From Sulfurimonas crateris (GTDB lineage Bacteria > Campylobacterota > Campylobacteria > Campylobacterales > Sulfurimonadaceae): a stretch of DNA of 64,000 nt. Under the pieces are notes generated by a model that worked only from the letters and a program-made list of their open reading frames with translations, had not been told where the DNA came from and did no database searches. Both the position numbers and the translations under genes were made by a program. Every line of letters begins with the position of its first letter. Position 1 is the stretch's first letter. The stretch covers positions 1 through 64,000 of the forward strand of contig NZ_SZPX01000007.1 in NCBI RefSeq assembly GCF_005217605.1, written 5' to 3'. Positions 46,804 to 55,525 of the stretch are shown here, piece after piece.

Positions 46804-47394
46804 TTAGTTTTTGTTAAGCTCTGTATCTTTCCAATACTTTGTGCCCTGAACAGTAGCTTGAAGTGCTAAGCCGTTTTGTGTCAGTTTATAGAGCCTCACA
46901 CCGGGAGCAACTGTGATCGCCGCATTTAATGAGCCACCGCTCTCTTCATACTTTGCGGCAGCATCTGCTTGGGCATTCGCTTCCCAGCCGGATCTTACAA
47001 AAGTGTCATAAGCTCTTTTGTTCTCAAAGAGAAAAACCGCTCTAAAATCTTTTACCCCAATACCAAGCCCTAAACCGCCTGAAGCCATATTCATATATGT
47101 GTTTATTCCGGTTCTGTTGTTGTGTGCCATCCCTTTGCCGCCCTCTGCGGAGAGGAGGATAAGGTTCACCCCTACATTGCTGAATGTCGCATATCCGTAA
47201 GAGCGAAGCACCATCTGTCTGGCTTCTGGTGCGTATTTGTAGAGCAGCTGCATCGTTTGGTTGCTGGCTACAATACGATTTACCCTCTCAAGCCTGTTCT
47301 CTTCCCTTATCTCTCTTTTGCTCTTTCCTGTCCAAAATCCCGAAAAGATGAGAGTTACCAGAAGTAAGCCGACGATTAGTTTTAGATGTTTCAT
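46804..47394 (-). CDS. SYLF (Ysc84) domain lipid-binding protein
   Basis: A 196-residue exported protein. Signal peptide/anchor (LIVGLLLVTLIFSGFW), then the SYLF fold: MVLRSYGYATFSNVGVNLIL, AEGGKGMAHNN, the GGLGLGIGVKDFRAVFLFEN stretch and ALQATVQGTKYW. SYLF domains bind phosphoinositides or other anionic lipids in eukaryotes; bacterial members are envelope proteins with unknown ligand. Independent unit with a divergent neighbour at 47548. Confidence 0.82.
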   Translation of the reverse strand: MKHLKLIVGLLLVTLIFSGFWTGKSKREIREENRLERVNRIVASNQTMQLLYKYAPEARQMVLRSYGYATFSNVGVNLILLSAEGGKGMAHNNRTGINTYMNMASGGLGLGIGVKDFRAVFLFENKRAYDTFVRSGWEANAQADAAAKYEESGGSLNAAITVAPGVRLYKLTQNGLALQATVQGTKYWKDTELNKN

Positions 47395-47547
47395 TCTGCA
47401 AACCTTTAACGCTACTCTAAATTTATGGCAATAATAATATCATAATTTATCAAAATAGATAAAATTTATAATATAGTTAACGTTTAACCAAAAATGATAC
47501 TATTACAAAAAATAATAGAGACATGATGTCGTAAATGAAGGATTAAT

Positions 47548-48204
47548 TTGAAACTATCAACAATATTTGCCCTAGCGTTAAGCGCTTTTGCCATTTTAAC
47601 AAGCGGTTGCGCATCTAAAAATGTGGCTGCTAAAAACAGCGGCTTTTTCAGTGACTACTCACAGCTGCAGAGCAGTGACGCTCTTAGTGCAGCAAAGAGT
47701 TATAAAGAGTATGATGTCTCTAAGTACAAAACTGTTTTGATATCTCCTGTTCAAGCTATAGAGGCACTCCCAAAATTAGAGCAGAGTGATTCCCAAAGAG
47801 AACTGTATAAGAAGATATCTGAATATGTAAGTGAGGGATATAAGAGAGAGATACAAAAAGACAGCAGCTTGAAGCTTGTTGATACAAAAGAGTCAGGTAG
47901 TTTGATTTTGGAGTCGGCAATATCTGCAGTTGAAGTTCACTTTGATGATAAGAATTGGAATCAGTTCTCACCTATTGCAATGGATATAACTGTGACATCA
48001 TTCAACTCTTATTTAGATGGAAATGTGAGAATTTTGGGCGAGAAGCGCATAGTTGATGCAACAACAGGCGAGACACTGCTAGAGAGCATGGAGATAATCA
48101 AAGATGAAAAAATCATCTTAAAGGGCGAGACTCTGAAGTTTGAAAACATTAAACCTGCTCTTGATAAGTGGATAGAGCTTGCAGTAAAAAATCTTCATAA
48201 CTAG
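47548..48204 (+). CDS. DUF3313 family lipoprotein
   Basis: A 218-residue lipoprotein. Signal with lipobox TSGC, then the DUF3313 pattern GFFSDYSQLQ, YKTVLISPVQ, a LVDTKESGSLILESAISAVE segment and VRILGEKRIVDATTGE. Starts at TTG, preceded by GAAGGATTAA. Function unknown; the family occurs beside many different envelope genes. The next gene starts 11 bases after its stop. Confidence 0.8.
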   Translation: MKLSTIFALALSAFAILTSGCASKNVAAKNSGFFSDYSQLQSSDALSAAKSYKEYDVSKYKTVLISPVQAIEALPKLEQSDSQRELYKKISEYVSEGYKREIQKDSSLKLVDTKESGSLILESAISAVEVHFDDKNWNQFSPIAMDITVTSFNSYLDGNVRILGEKRIVDATTGETLLESMEIIKDEKIILKGETLKFENIKPALDKWIELAVKNLHN

Positions 48205-48215
48205 GTTAGGCGTAA

Positions 48216-48962
48216 GTGTCTCTTCAGGTAGGATGGAAATATTTTCCATTTGATGAGATCGCAATAAAGAGCACTACATTCTGCAACTCTCTAGACGGTC
48301 TTCGCATTATACAGCTCTCAGATCTGCATCTTAGCAAAGGCGTAGAGGTCGCCTACCTTAAAAATCTTGTTAAAAAAATAAACGCTTTGGGTCCCGACAT
48401 CGTCCTCTTTAGCGGAGATATACTTCAGACATCCGCATTAAATGTAAAAGAGCAGTTAGAGACTTTTAAAGATATTAAAGCATCCGCATATTATGTGACG
48501 GGTAATCATGATATTGTTTACGGTCCAAAAAAACTGGAGTCGATTATGCAGAGTGCAGGAGTGCTTTGTCTGGATAACAAGATAGCAGAGATAGCTATAA
48601 AAGGCTCTGTTTTGCAGTTAGTGGGGCTTAGTGACAGATACGGTTTTGTAAGAGGAATAAAGAGACCTATAAAAGAGCTCTTTAGCGGGCTAGATCCAAA
48701 CCTCTCTACCATACTGCTTACTCATCAGCCAAAAGATGTGGCGCATATAGAAGATTTTCGCATAGATCTGCAGCTTAGCGGGCATACTCACGGCGGACAG
48801 ATATATCCTTTTAATTTTGTAGTTAAATATTTTCAGCCATATATCTCAGGGCTTTACAGACACAAAAACACCCTTTTATATGTATGCAGAGGACTTGGGT
48901 ACTGGGGTGTCAGGGTAAGATATAGAGTTCCACCCGAAATACCTGTTTTTACCATCAATTAA
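48216..48962 (+). CDS. YkuE-like calcineurin-type metallophosphoesterase
   Basis: A 248-residue enzyme with the dinuclear metal set: LRIIQLSDLHLS, DIVLFSGDIL, YYVTGNHDIVYG, LTHQP and QLSGHTHGGQIYPFN. Such enzymes hydrolyse phosphodiesters or, in some groups, UDP-diacylglucosamine; substrate is not predictable here. It lacks a clear N-terminal anchor. Start GTG 48216 after AGGCGTAA; the short spacer to the DUF3313 gene suggests one transcript. Confidence 0.85.
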   Translation: MSLQVGWKYFPFDEIAIKSTTFCNSLDGLRIIQLSDLHLSKGVEVAYLKNLVKKINALGPDIVLFSGDILQTSALNVKEQLETFKDIKASAYYVTGNHDIVYGPKKLESIMQSAGVLCLDNKIAEIAIKGSVLQLVGLSDRYGFVRGIKRPIKELFSGLDPNLSTILLTHQPKDVAHIEDFRIDLQLSGHTHGGQIYPFNFVVKYFQPYISGLYRHKNTLLYVCRGLGYWGVRVRYRVPPEIPVFTIN

Positions 48963-49006
48963 CATATAGGCAGTATAATTTTATTTTAATTAACTCAAGG
49001 AAAAAA

Positions 49007-49477
49007 ATGAACAGATTTTTAACCGCTTTAACCCTCAGTGTCGCGATCTTAGGCGCAGCTCCGCTTAGTGTAAACTCCCCTCTTAATACGCTGGACAGCT
49101 TTAAATATGAAACGCCGATGGGCCGAGAGATGAAGATACCAAAAAAGACAAAGTTGGTAATAGTAGCCTTTGAAAAAGATACGGGAGCTTTGGTTAACGA
49201 ATATCTTGATACTCAAAGCCCGTTTTATCTCCCAAAGAACAACTCAATTTTTATAGCCGACATAAACAAGATGCCTACAGTTATAACAAATATGTTCGCT
49301 CTGCCAAAACTTCAGAAGTATAAACATCTTATATACCTGCACTACGGTGAGAAGTTTCAAAATATAGTTCCAAGCAAAGAGCAGAAGATCACACTTTTGC
49401 ATATAGAAGGCTCAAAAATCAAAGATATATCTTTTATCTCGACGCAAGAAGAGTTAAAAACGGCGATTGAGAAGTGA
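49007..49477 (+). CDS. periplasmic protein of unknown function, first gene of the ABC/oxidase-like cluster
   Basis: A 156-residue protein with a signal peptide (NRFLTALTLSVAILGAAPLS) and a compact alpha/beta domain (KLVIVAFEKDTGALVNEYLD, SIFIADINKMPTVITNMFAL, KYKHLIYLHYGEKF, ITLLHIEGSKI) resembling a thioredoxin-like fold, but without a Cys pair. Family not recognised. AAGGA precedes the ATG. The stop overlaps the permease start by 4 bases, so it belongs to the same unit and may be the periplasmic partner of the transporter. Confidence 0.65.
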   Translation: MNRFLTALTLSVAILGAAPLSVNSPLNTLDSFKYETPMGREMKIPKKTKLVIVAFEKDTGALVNEYLDTQSPFYLPKNNSIFIADINKMPTVITNMFALPKLQKYKHLIYLHYGEKFQNIVPSKEQKITLLHIEGSKIKDISFISTQEELKTAIEK

Positions 49478-50547
49478 TCTCACTAAAAGCACTCAGCAAA
49501 AATCCATTTAAAAGCCTTCTTATATTCTCATCCATTACCATCGCGGTAATGGCTATTTTTCTAATCAGCTCAGTCTCTCAGGGCGTGATCGGAATGTACT
49601 CGAAGATGATAAAAACGGACGGCGATATCATCATCACACAAAAAGGGATCTCGGACACTTTTTTCTCCAACGTAGATATTGGGATCATGAAAAAGATAGA
49701 TGAGTTGGAGTATGTCACATCAAGTTATGCAATGATCGTCGGAGCTTCTCCTATAGGTCATATTCCCATTGCCGGTATTTACGGCACTACGGACAACCAT
49801 TTTTCACACTATAAGCTAAAGAGCGGAACTTATCCAAAAGAGGGTGAAGTTATACTTGGCGAAAATCTTGCAAAGCAGTTTGTGACAAAAGAGATAAACA
49901 TAGGAAACAAAAGCTTTGAAATATCTGGTGTTTACAGCAGTGAGATAGGTTTTGAAGAGGGCGGCGTAGTTATGAATATAAGCGATGCGGGCAAGCTTTT
50001 TAACCGCTCGGCATCTTTCATTTTGGTCTCATCTTCATCACCTAATGAGATAGATAACATTGTTGAAAAAATATCTGAGTTAAGCAGTGAGGTTGAGGTA
50101 AAGACTACGCAAAATTTCGTAAAAGAGTATAACCAGTTTAAAATTATCGAGAACTCATCTCTTGTTATCTCAACGCTCGCTTTTGCTATGGGTCTTATGG
50201 GGATCGCCTCTGTTATGAGCATGATCGTAAACTCTCGCAAAGAGGAGTTCGGGATTATGCGCGCTCTGGGCAAGAGCCGTCTTTTTATTATTAAAAATCT
50301 ATTTTTTGAAACACTTATGATGAGCGTCTCGGCTTATCTTTTTGCACTCATCTTGAGTCTTGGTATCTTAGAGATGCTGCCGCACATTGAGATGCTTCAG
50401 GGTTATGTAAACGGTACTCTTTCGCTCTCAACAGCTCTGTATGTTTTTGCTTCAACAATTTTTATGGCTCTTTTTGGCTCGCTGATACCGGCGTGGATCG
50501 CCTCTAAAACAGACCCGATACTTCTGATAAATCAAGGATGTGCATGA
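49474..50547 (+). CDS. FtsX-type ABC transporter permease (MacB/LolC-like)
   Basis: A 357-residue permease with membrane segments near 14-37, 228-252, 275-300 and 325-345, and a large periplasmic domain (about 40-225) between the first and second, the MacB/LolC topology. The C-terminal core VMSMIVNSRKEEFGIMRALG and ALFGSLIPAWIASKTDPILL are typical FtsX-domain motifs. Such transporters move lipids, peptides or drive periplasmic machines without moving a solute through the membrane. GTG start coupled to the gene before; overlaps the ATPase gene by 4 bases. Confidence 0.85.
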   Translation: MISLKALSKNPFKSLLIFSSITIAVMAIFLISSVSQGVIGMYSKMIKTDGDIIITQKGISDTFFSNVDIGIMKKIDELEYVTSSYAMIVGASPIGHIPIAGIYGTTDNHFSHYKLKSGTYPKEGEVILGENLAKQFVTKEINIGNKSFEISGVYSSEIGFEEGGVVMNISDAGKLFNRSASFILVSSSSPNEIDNIVEKISELSSEVEVKTTQNFVKEYNQFKIIENSSLVISTLAFAMGLMGIASVMSMIVNSRKEEFGIMRALGKSRLFIIKNLFFETLMMSVSAYLFALILSLGILEMLPHIEMLQGYVNGTLSLSTALYVFASTIFMALFGSLIPAWIASKTDPILLINQGCA

Positions 50548-51167
50548 TAAAAGCATCTAATATCTCTCACTTTTACGGCGCGGAGCAGGTTCTATTCGAT
50601 CTCTCTTTTGAGATCAAAAGCGGCGAATTTCTATTTTTAAGCGGAGAGAGCGGGAGCGGAAAGTCGACTCTCCTCTCTATTCTCTCAACTCTGCTGAAAC
50701 CATCAAACGGCAAGCTTCTTATAGACGGCGAGGGAGTTGGGACAATAAAAAATATAGACTATTTTCGCCAAAGCAAGATAGGTTTTGTTTTTCAGTTTCA
50801 CTATCTCATAAACTATCTAAGCGTCTATGAGAATATAGCCCTTGCCGCACTTGAAGATAAAAAACAAAATATCAACAAAATACTTGGCGAGCTCGGTATC
50901 TTAGAACTCTCAGAGCGCTATCCAAACGAGATATCGGGCGGACAGAGACAACGCGTGGCACTTGCCCGCGCACTTGTAAACGAGCCGAAAATTATATTTG
51001 CCGATGAGCCCACCGGAAGTCTGGACTCAAAAAATTCTCAAATTGTTTACGGTCTTTTGGCTGAGGCAGTAAAGAGCGGCACTACCGTAGTGGTCGCATC
51101 CCACGATATGCAGATAGAGAACTACGCAACTCACACGATCAGGTTAAAAGATGGACAGATTTTATAA
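50544..51167 (+). CDS. ABC transporter ATPase (LolD/MacB type)
   Basis: A 207-residue ATPase with Walker [15 protein letters not shown]-loop [17 protein letters not shown], signature [14 protein letters not shown], Walker [14 protein letters not shown] and switch His VVASHDM. This is the LolD/MacB/FtsE branch, which pairs with FtsX-type permeases such as the one just upstream. ATG 50544 is preferred because AAGG stands 6 bases before it and it forms ATGA with the permease stop; ATG 50538 is too close to the ribosome site. Confidence 0.9.
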   Translation: MIKASNISHFYGAEQVLFDLSFEIKSGEFLFLSGESGSGKSTLLSILSTLLKPSNGKLLIDGEGVGTIKNIDYFRQSKIGFVFQFHYLINYLSVYENIALAALEDKKQNINKILGELGILELSERYPNEISGGQRQRVALARALVNEPKIIFADEPTGSLDSKNSQIVYGLLAEAVKSGTTVVVASHDMQIENYATHTIRLKDGQIL

Positions 51168-52692
51168 ACTAGTAGAAGAGGTTATGCCAATCTGGGCCTT
51201 TATATTTTTAGGCTCTATTGTGGTCGGCACGATATATGCGGCACAGATGCTCGGATTCTCCTCTTTGGACAGTACGCTTTTAAGTGCTTCGACCACGCGC
51301 TCGCTTCATATTACGCTAATGCTCTACGGACCGATTATGCTAGCTCTCTCCTTGCTTCCATTCGCTCTTTTTGCAAAAGAGAAGCTTGATCTAAGCAGCG
51401 CTGTAGAGCCATTAAGAGTCTACTTTTTACTCTGGCACCTCTTCTTGTTTATGGCAGTCGTCTCTATTTTGCTCGGAGTTCAACGCTCTCTGCCGTTTTA
51501 TGATTTTGCCTATGAGCTCAACTTCATACTTGCGGCTTCGGGCATCTTTTATATAGTTGCAATTTTTAAAACCATAAAACAGTATGAGATTACGCCACTT
51601 TGGGTAAAAGTCTCAAAAGCGCTTCTTTTTGCGGCACCTTTGGCGCTCATTATACTGATGAATCCGACTTACGGGCAGGTTGAAAAAACGCTTGTAGGAC
51701 CTCACGGCGACAATACTCTGGGAATGAGCTTTACGCTTATTCCTCTTTTTTACCTTATGATAAAACTTCATGCAAAAGAGGAGTTTGTTCCAAGATGGCA
51801 CATCTTTTGGATTCTTCCGCTTGCGGGATACGCTATCTCGGTTGCTACGCGTATTTTTAGAGGAGAGCTCTCATACAACGAGGAGTGGGTCTATCAGTGG
51901 CTAACTTTTGCTTATGCTCCGCTGCTTATAAAGTGGTGCATGGATGCCAAAATTACTCTCAAATCTACGCCTTATTTAGTCATCTCTATCTGGGTATTTT
52001 TGTTTGTGATGATTCAGGGCAATATACTCTTTATACCCGAAATCAGATGGCCCTTTCATAAAAATGATCTAGTGATTGCACACGCACATCTCGCCATTGG
52101 ACTAGGGATATTTTTTATGTCTCTAAGCGTTTTAAAATACTTCTACAAGCTGCCTGATAAGCTTATGCACTTTTGGCTCTATGTTATCGGAATTATTTTT
52201 GCCTCCCTAACTTTGGCGGGTTTTGATGAAGCGGGACTATTTGTTATCGATGTCATATCTATGTGGTGGATTCGTCTCTTTGGTGGTCTTTTGGCGGTTG
52301 CGGGAGTTATCTATTTTATTGCAAAAAAGATAAAGATCTCAAAACCCTCCATGCTTCAACTATACCATCTAAACGGCTTTGCTTCCGATGGTCTTGGCGC
52401 TCTTATACTCTTTTTATCAGCGCCTTTGCTATTTGAGTTTTTAGGGCTTAATTTTAGCATCTACTACTACATTGTATTTGGATTTATGGGTTTTGTTGGT
52501 ATCTTACATCTTGTCGGAATAAACAAAGAGGCTCATCTTTTTGCATATTTTACCTCGATAGCCCGTCTTATTACGGGAACTATCTTTTTATCTCTATTTT
52601 ATCTCGGAACGATAGACGCATTAGGGCTTCTTGTAGGTTTTTACGACATCTTATACGCTCTGATATATCTTATTTTTAGAAGCCGCCTATGA
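51151..52692 (+). CDS. heme-copper oxidase subunit I-like membrane protein without the copper-site His pair
   Basis: A 513-residue protein with about 12-14 membrane segments. Parts look like subunit I of the heme-copper oxidase/NO reductase superfamily: helix II-like TTRSLHITLMLYGP (His53) and a later helix NDLVIAHAHLAIGLG with the HxH pair (His311, His313) that in the superfamily binds the low-spin and high-spin hemes. The His-His pair of the copper or FeB site (cbb3 PHHLHY, NorB GTGHH) is replaced by LPLAGYAISVATR, and the helix VI His is uncertain (PHGDNTLG, His185). It may be an unusual NO reductase, a heme-binding sensor or an assembly factor. It overlaps the ATPase gene by 17 bases. Confidence 0.6.
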   Translation: MDRFYKLVEEVMPIWAFIFLGSIVVGTIYAAQMLGFSSLDSTLLSASTTRSLHITLMLYGPIMLALSLLPFALFAKEKLDLSSAVEPLRVYFLLWHLFLFMAVVSILLGVQRSLPFYDFAYELNFILAASGIFYIVAIFKTIKQYEITPLWVKVSKALLFAAPLALIILMNPTYGQVEKTLVGPHGDNTLGMSFTLIPLFYLMIKLHAKEEFVPRWHIFWILPLAGYAISVATRIFRGELSYNEEWVYQWLTFAYAPLLIKWCMDAKITLKSTPYLVISIWVFLFVMIQGNILFIPEIRWPFHKNDLVIAHAHLAIGLGIFFMSLSVLKYFYKLPDKLMHFWLYVIGIIFASLTLAGFDEAGLFVIDVISMWWIRLFGGLLAVAGVIYFIAKKIKISKPSMLQLYHLNGFASDGLGALILFLSAPLLFEFLGLNFSIYYYIVFGFMGFVGILHLVGINKEAHLFAYFTSIARLITGTIFLSLFYLGTIDALGLLVGFYDILYALIYLIFRSRL

Positions 52693-53597
52693 TCTACTCT
52701 TTAGCACTTGTTTTACTGCTTGGATTTGAGCTTAGTTTCTATCTTCTGATAGTCCAGACAGGTGTTGCAGAGCACTACAACTCAGATATGATAACACTCT
52801 TTCCGATGTTTGCAGGCGGAGTGGCAGGCACTATTTTGGGTGGCTTTTCATGGGGCAGGATCAGCAATCCGGTGCATAAGATAATTATCGCTCTTCTCTT
52901 GCAACTGCTTCTTTCATTTTTTTATCCTGACTATAACGCCTTTACGCTTGTTTTGCTTGGGCTCTCGGTAGGTGTTATGGCTCCGCTTGGTATCTATCTC
53001 TTTAAAGCAAAGCAGCAAAAAGAGCTTCTTGCAGCACTTGCCATAGCATACACTATCGGCACATACTTTTTTACCTATGATCCAGATCACAGGATATATA
53101 TGGCTGTGGGCTTTACCTCAATTGCGCTTTTAAGCGCTTTTATGCTGAGAGATTATGTTGTAGAGACGGATGCAAAGGAGGTCTCGCACCCTTATCTGCA
53201 GTATCTGCCTTTGATGTTATGGATATTTTTGGATTCAAACCTTTTTGAGACTCTATCAAGACATGCAGATATGGATATATGGTCACACTACACTTTTACA
53301 ATCATAGCCTTTCACCTATTGGGGTTAATCGGTGCATACTGTATTAAGATGTCAACAATAAAAAAGCATATCTTTATAGCGTCTATTTTTGCGCTTAGCT
53401 ATACTCTCTCATATTTGGAAGAGCCGCTCCTTCTTGCGATAATATATCCTTTTGCCATCTCTTACTACAACGTTGTGGTTTTTACGACTCTTAGCAAGGA
53501 GGCAAGGATATCCAAGCTTGCTTTTATGATGATTTTTGTCGGCTGGATGGCATCCGGTCTTGGTTTGGCAGTTGCTCTATCAGGAGCCCTGCATTAA
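52689..53597 (+). CDS. MFS-like multi-spanning membrane protein
   Basis: A 302-residue protein with about 9-10 hydrophobic segments and few charged loops. Gly-rich FAGGVAGTILGGFSWGRISN recalls the first half of MFS carriers, but the chain is too short for a full 12-helix transporter. Its ATG overlaps the oxidase-like gene by 4 bases (ATGA), making it the fifth gene of the coupled cluster. Family not identified; perhaps a partner or transporter for the preceding protein. Confidence 0.6.
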   Translation: MIYSLALVLLLGFELSFYLLIVQTGVAEHYNSDMITLFPMFAGGVAGTILGGFSWGRISNPVHKIIIALLLQLLLSFFYPDYNAFTLVLLGLSVGVMAPLGIYLFKAKQQKELLAALAIAYTIGTYFFTYDPDHRIYMAVGFTSIALLSAFMLRDYVVETDAKEVSHPYLQYLPLMLWIFLDSNLFETLSRHADMDIWSHYTFTIIAFHLLGLIGAYCIKMSTIKKHIFIASIFALSYTLSYLEEPLLLAIIYPFAISYYNVVVFTTLSKEARISKLAFMMIFVGWMASGLGLAVALSGALH

Positions 53598-53643
53598 ACG
53601 ATATGTGTGCTAAAATAGCACTTAATTTAAATAAGAAGGATTT

Positions 53644-54171
53644 ATGATGAAAAAAATATTTATGATGTTGCTTTTAGCACTCCCGCTCTTTGCGATGAAC
53701 TTAGAGCTAAAAAGCGGTTATGTGGCTGCACACACAGAGATGATGATGGATAGTACGATCGATCCGATCAATAATTACCTCAAGGCAGATATAACTATAG
53801 AGAATAACGACATTACTACGATCAAGGGCAAATTTTGGCTTGAGATGACTCTTTTTACAAGTGATAAGAGCGATAGAGATAAAAGTATGTATGAAGAGAT
53901 AGAAGCAGAAAAATTCGCTTTTGCTACCTATATAATATCTAGTATAGTAAAGAGCGAAAAAGAGGATGGTTATGTTATTAACGGTACGCTTGATTTTCAC
54001 GGAGAGAAGAGAGAGTTAAGCGCAGACGCTAAAATAACAACGGTGAATGGAAGTTTGATTATAGAGGCAACCTCTATGATATTGATGAGCGATTACGGTA
54101 TTGAGATGCCTTGTTTGATGTTTATGTGCGTGCGTGATCAGGTTGATCTTTTAATAAAAGCTACATTTTAA
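53644..54171 (+). CDS. divergent YceI-like periplasmic protein
   Basis: A 175-residue protein with a signal peptide (MKKIFMMLLLALPLFA) and a beta-rich domain weakly like YceI (LELKSGYVAAHTEMMMDSTI at the start, GYVINGTLDFHGEKRELS in the middle, matching the GTLxxHGxxxxV segment of that family). Methionine-rich. AAGGATTT precedes tandem ATGs. A GTGCTA-AAA-TAGCAC hairpin (53607-53621) lies in the 46-base gap after the MFS-like gene. YceI identity is moderately supported. Confidence 0.65.
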   Translation: MMKKIFMMLLLALPLFAMNLELKSGYVAAHTEMMMDSTIDPINNYLKADITIENNDITTIKGKFWLEMTLFTSDKSDRDKSMYEEIEAEKFAFATYIISSIVKSEKEDGYVINGTLDFHGEKRELSADAKITTVNGSLIIEATSMILMSDYGIEMPCLMFMCVRDQVDLLIKATF

Positions 54172-54183
54172 GACAGCTGTTGA

Positions 54184-55512
54184 ATGAATAAACTAGAAGA
54201 GTATTTAAATGCCCATGAGTTAAGCGAGATCCACCCATCGGATATTGCAAAGATACTTAAACAGCTGGATGATGCAGAGTTTGCATCAGCACTGAAACTT
54301 ATACCAAAAGATCTCATCGGTGATGTTGCCTTAGCACTTCCCGATAGATATTTTGACGATGTTGTTGAGAACTTCAGTGTTGAGGAGCTTAGAGATGCGG
54401 TCCTAGCGCTAGAGTCTGATGACCAAGTGGACTTTATGCATGAACTTCAAGAGGTTGATGAGAGCGTAGCTTTAAAGGTTTTTGACACACTTGATGAAGA
54501 TGACAAACAAGAGATCATAAAACTTCAAACTTACGATGAAGATGAAGCCGGCGCTCATATGCAGCTTGAGATCTTTACTGCATATAAAGATGAAATAGTT
54601 CATGATGTTATAAAAAGGTTCGCGGATCTAAGGCGTGAAAAAAAGATAGAAAATATTCAAAATCTCTTTATCATAGGAGATGACAACAGACTCCTCTATA
54701 CCGTAGGTTTAGATGACTTGCTGGTCTTTGATTTCAGCAAGACACTTATAGAGAATATTGAGCAGAGCGAAGATAGTTTTGAACCTAAGAAGGCAGAAGA
54801 CAGAGAGAACATCAGAGATGTTGTTCACTATTTTGAGGAGTATGATCTCTCGGTAATGCCTATTGTAAATGCGTACGGTATTTTGCTAGGACGTATCACA
54901 TCAGATGACATCTACGACATCATAAATGAACATGCAACCGAGCAGATGTACCATCTTGCCGGAGTCGATGATGATGCAGAAGAGTATGATGAGATACTAA
55001 GAGCAGGTAAGAAGAGAGCCTCTTGGTTGGGGATAAATCTATTTACAGCAATACTTGCCTCCATCGTTATAGGTTTTTTTGAAGATACTCTGCAAAGCAT
55101 GGTCGCGCTCGCAGTCTTGATGCCGATCGTCGCTTCAATGGGTGGAAATGCCGGAACTCAGAGTCTGACGGTTGTCGTAAGACAACTAGCCTTAGGTGGG
55201 ATATCTAAGGGTGATGCAATGAGGATCATAAAAAAAGAGGTTCTTATCTCTTTAATGAACGGATTTATATTCGCCATCGTCATGGGAGTGGTAGCTGCGG
55301 TATGGTTCGAGATAAATATGCTCGGCGTTGTAATTGCTCTTAGTATGGTCATAAATCTTTTAATGGCAGGTCTATTTGGAGCGGCGATACCGCTTTTTCT
55401 TAAAAGAGTTGACGTTGATCCGGCGATCGGAAGCACCGTAATACTAACTACGGTAACTGATGTTGTAGGATTTTTTAGCTTTTTAGCACTTGCAACCTAT
55501 ATCTTATTGTAG
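54184..55512 (+). CDS. mgtE: MgtE-type magnesium transporter
   Basis: A 442-residue protein with the full MgtE order: N-terminal helical superhelix domain (HPSDIAKILKQLDDAEFASA, VDFMHELQEVDESVALKVFD), two CBS domains (about 130-250; VMPIVNAYGILLGRITSDD), a connecting helix and five membrane segments with MPIVASMGGNAGTQSLTVVV. The CBS region senses cytoplasmic Mg2+ and gates the channel. 12 bases after the previous gene. No magnesium riboswitch is visible. Confidence 0.94.
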   Translation: MNKLEEYLNAHELSEIHPSDIAKILKQLDDAEFASALKLIPKDLIGDVALALPDRYFDDVVENFSVEELRDAVLALESDDQVDFMHELQEVDESVALKVFDTLDEDDKQEIIKLQTYDEDEAGAHMQLEIFTAYKDEIVHDVIKRFADLRREKKIENIQNLFIIGDDNRLLYTVGLDDLLVFDFSKTLIENIEQSEDSFEPKKAEDRENIRDVVHYFEEYDLSVMPIVNAYGILLGRITSDDIYDIINEHATEQMYHLAGVDDDAEEYDEILRAGKKRASWLGINLFTAILASIVIGFFEDTLQSMVALAVLMPIVASMGGNAGTQSLTVVVRQLALGGISKGDAMRIIKKEVLISLMNGFIFAIVMGVVAAVWFEINMLGVVIALSMVINLLMAGLFGAAIPLFLKRVDVDPAIGSTVILTTVTDVVGFFSFLALATYILL

Positions 55513-55525
55513 GCTTTGTTAATAG

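Noticed and set aside
54184-54200. Magnesium riboswitch before mgtE
   Set aside because: Only 12 bases separate mgtE from the preceding gene, leaving no room for one.
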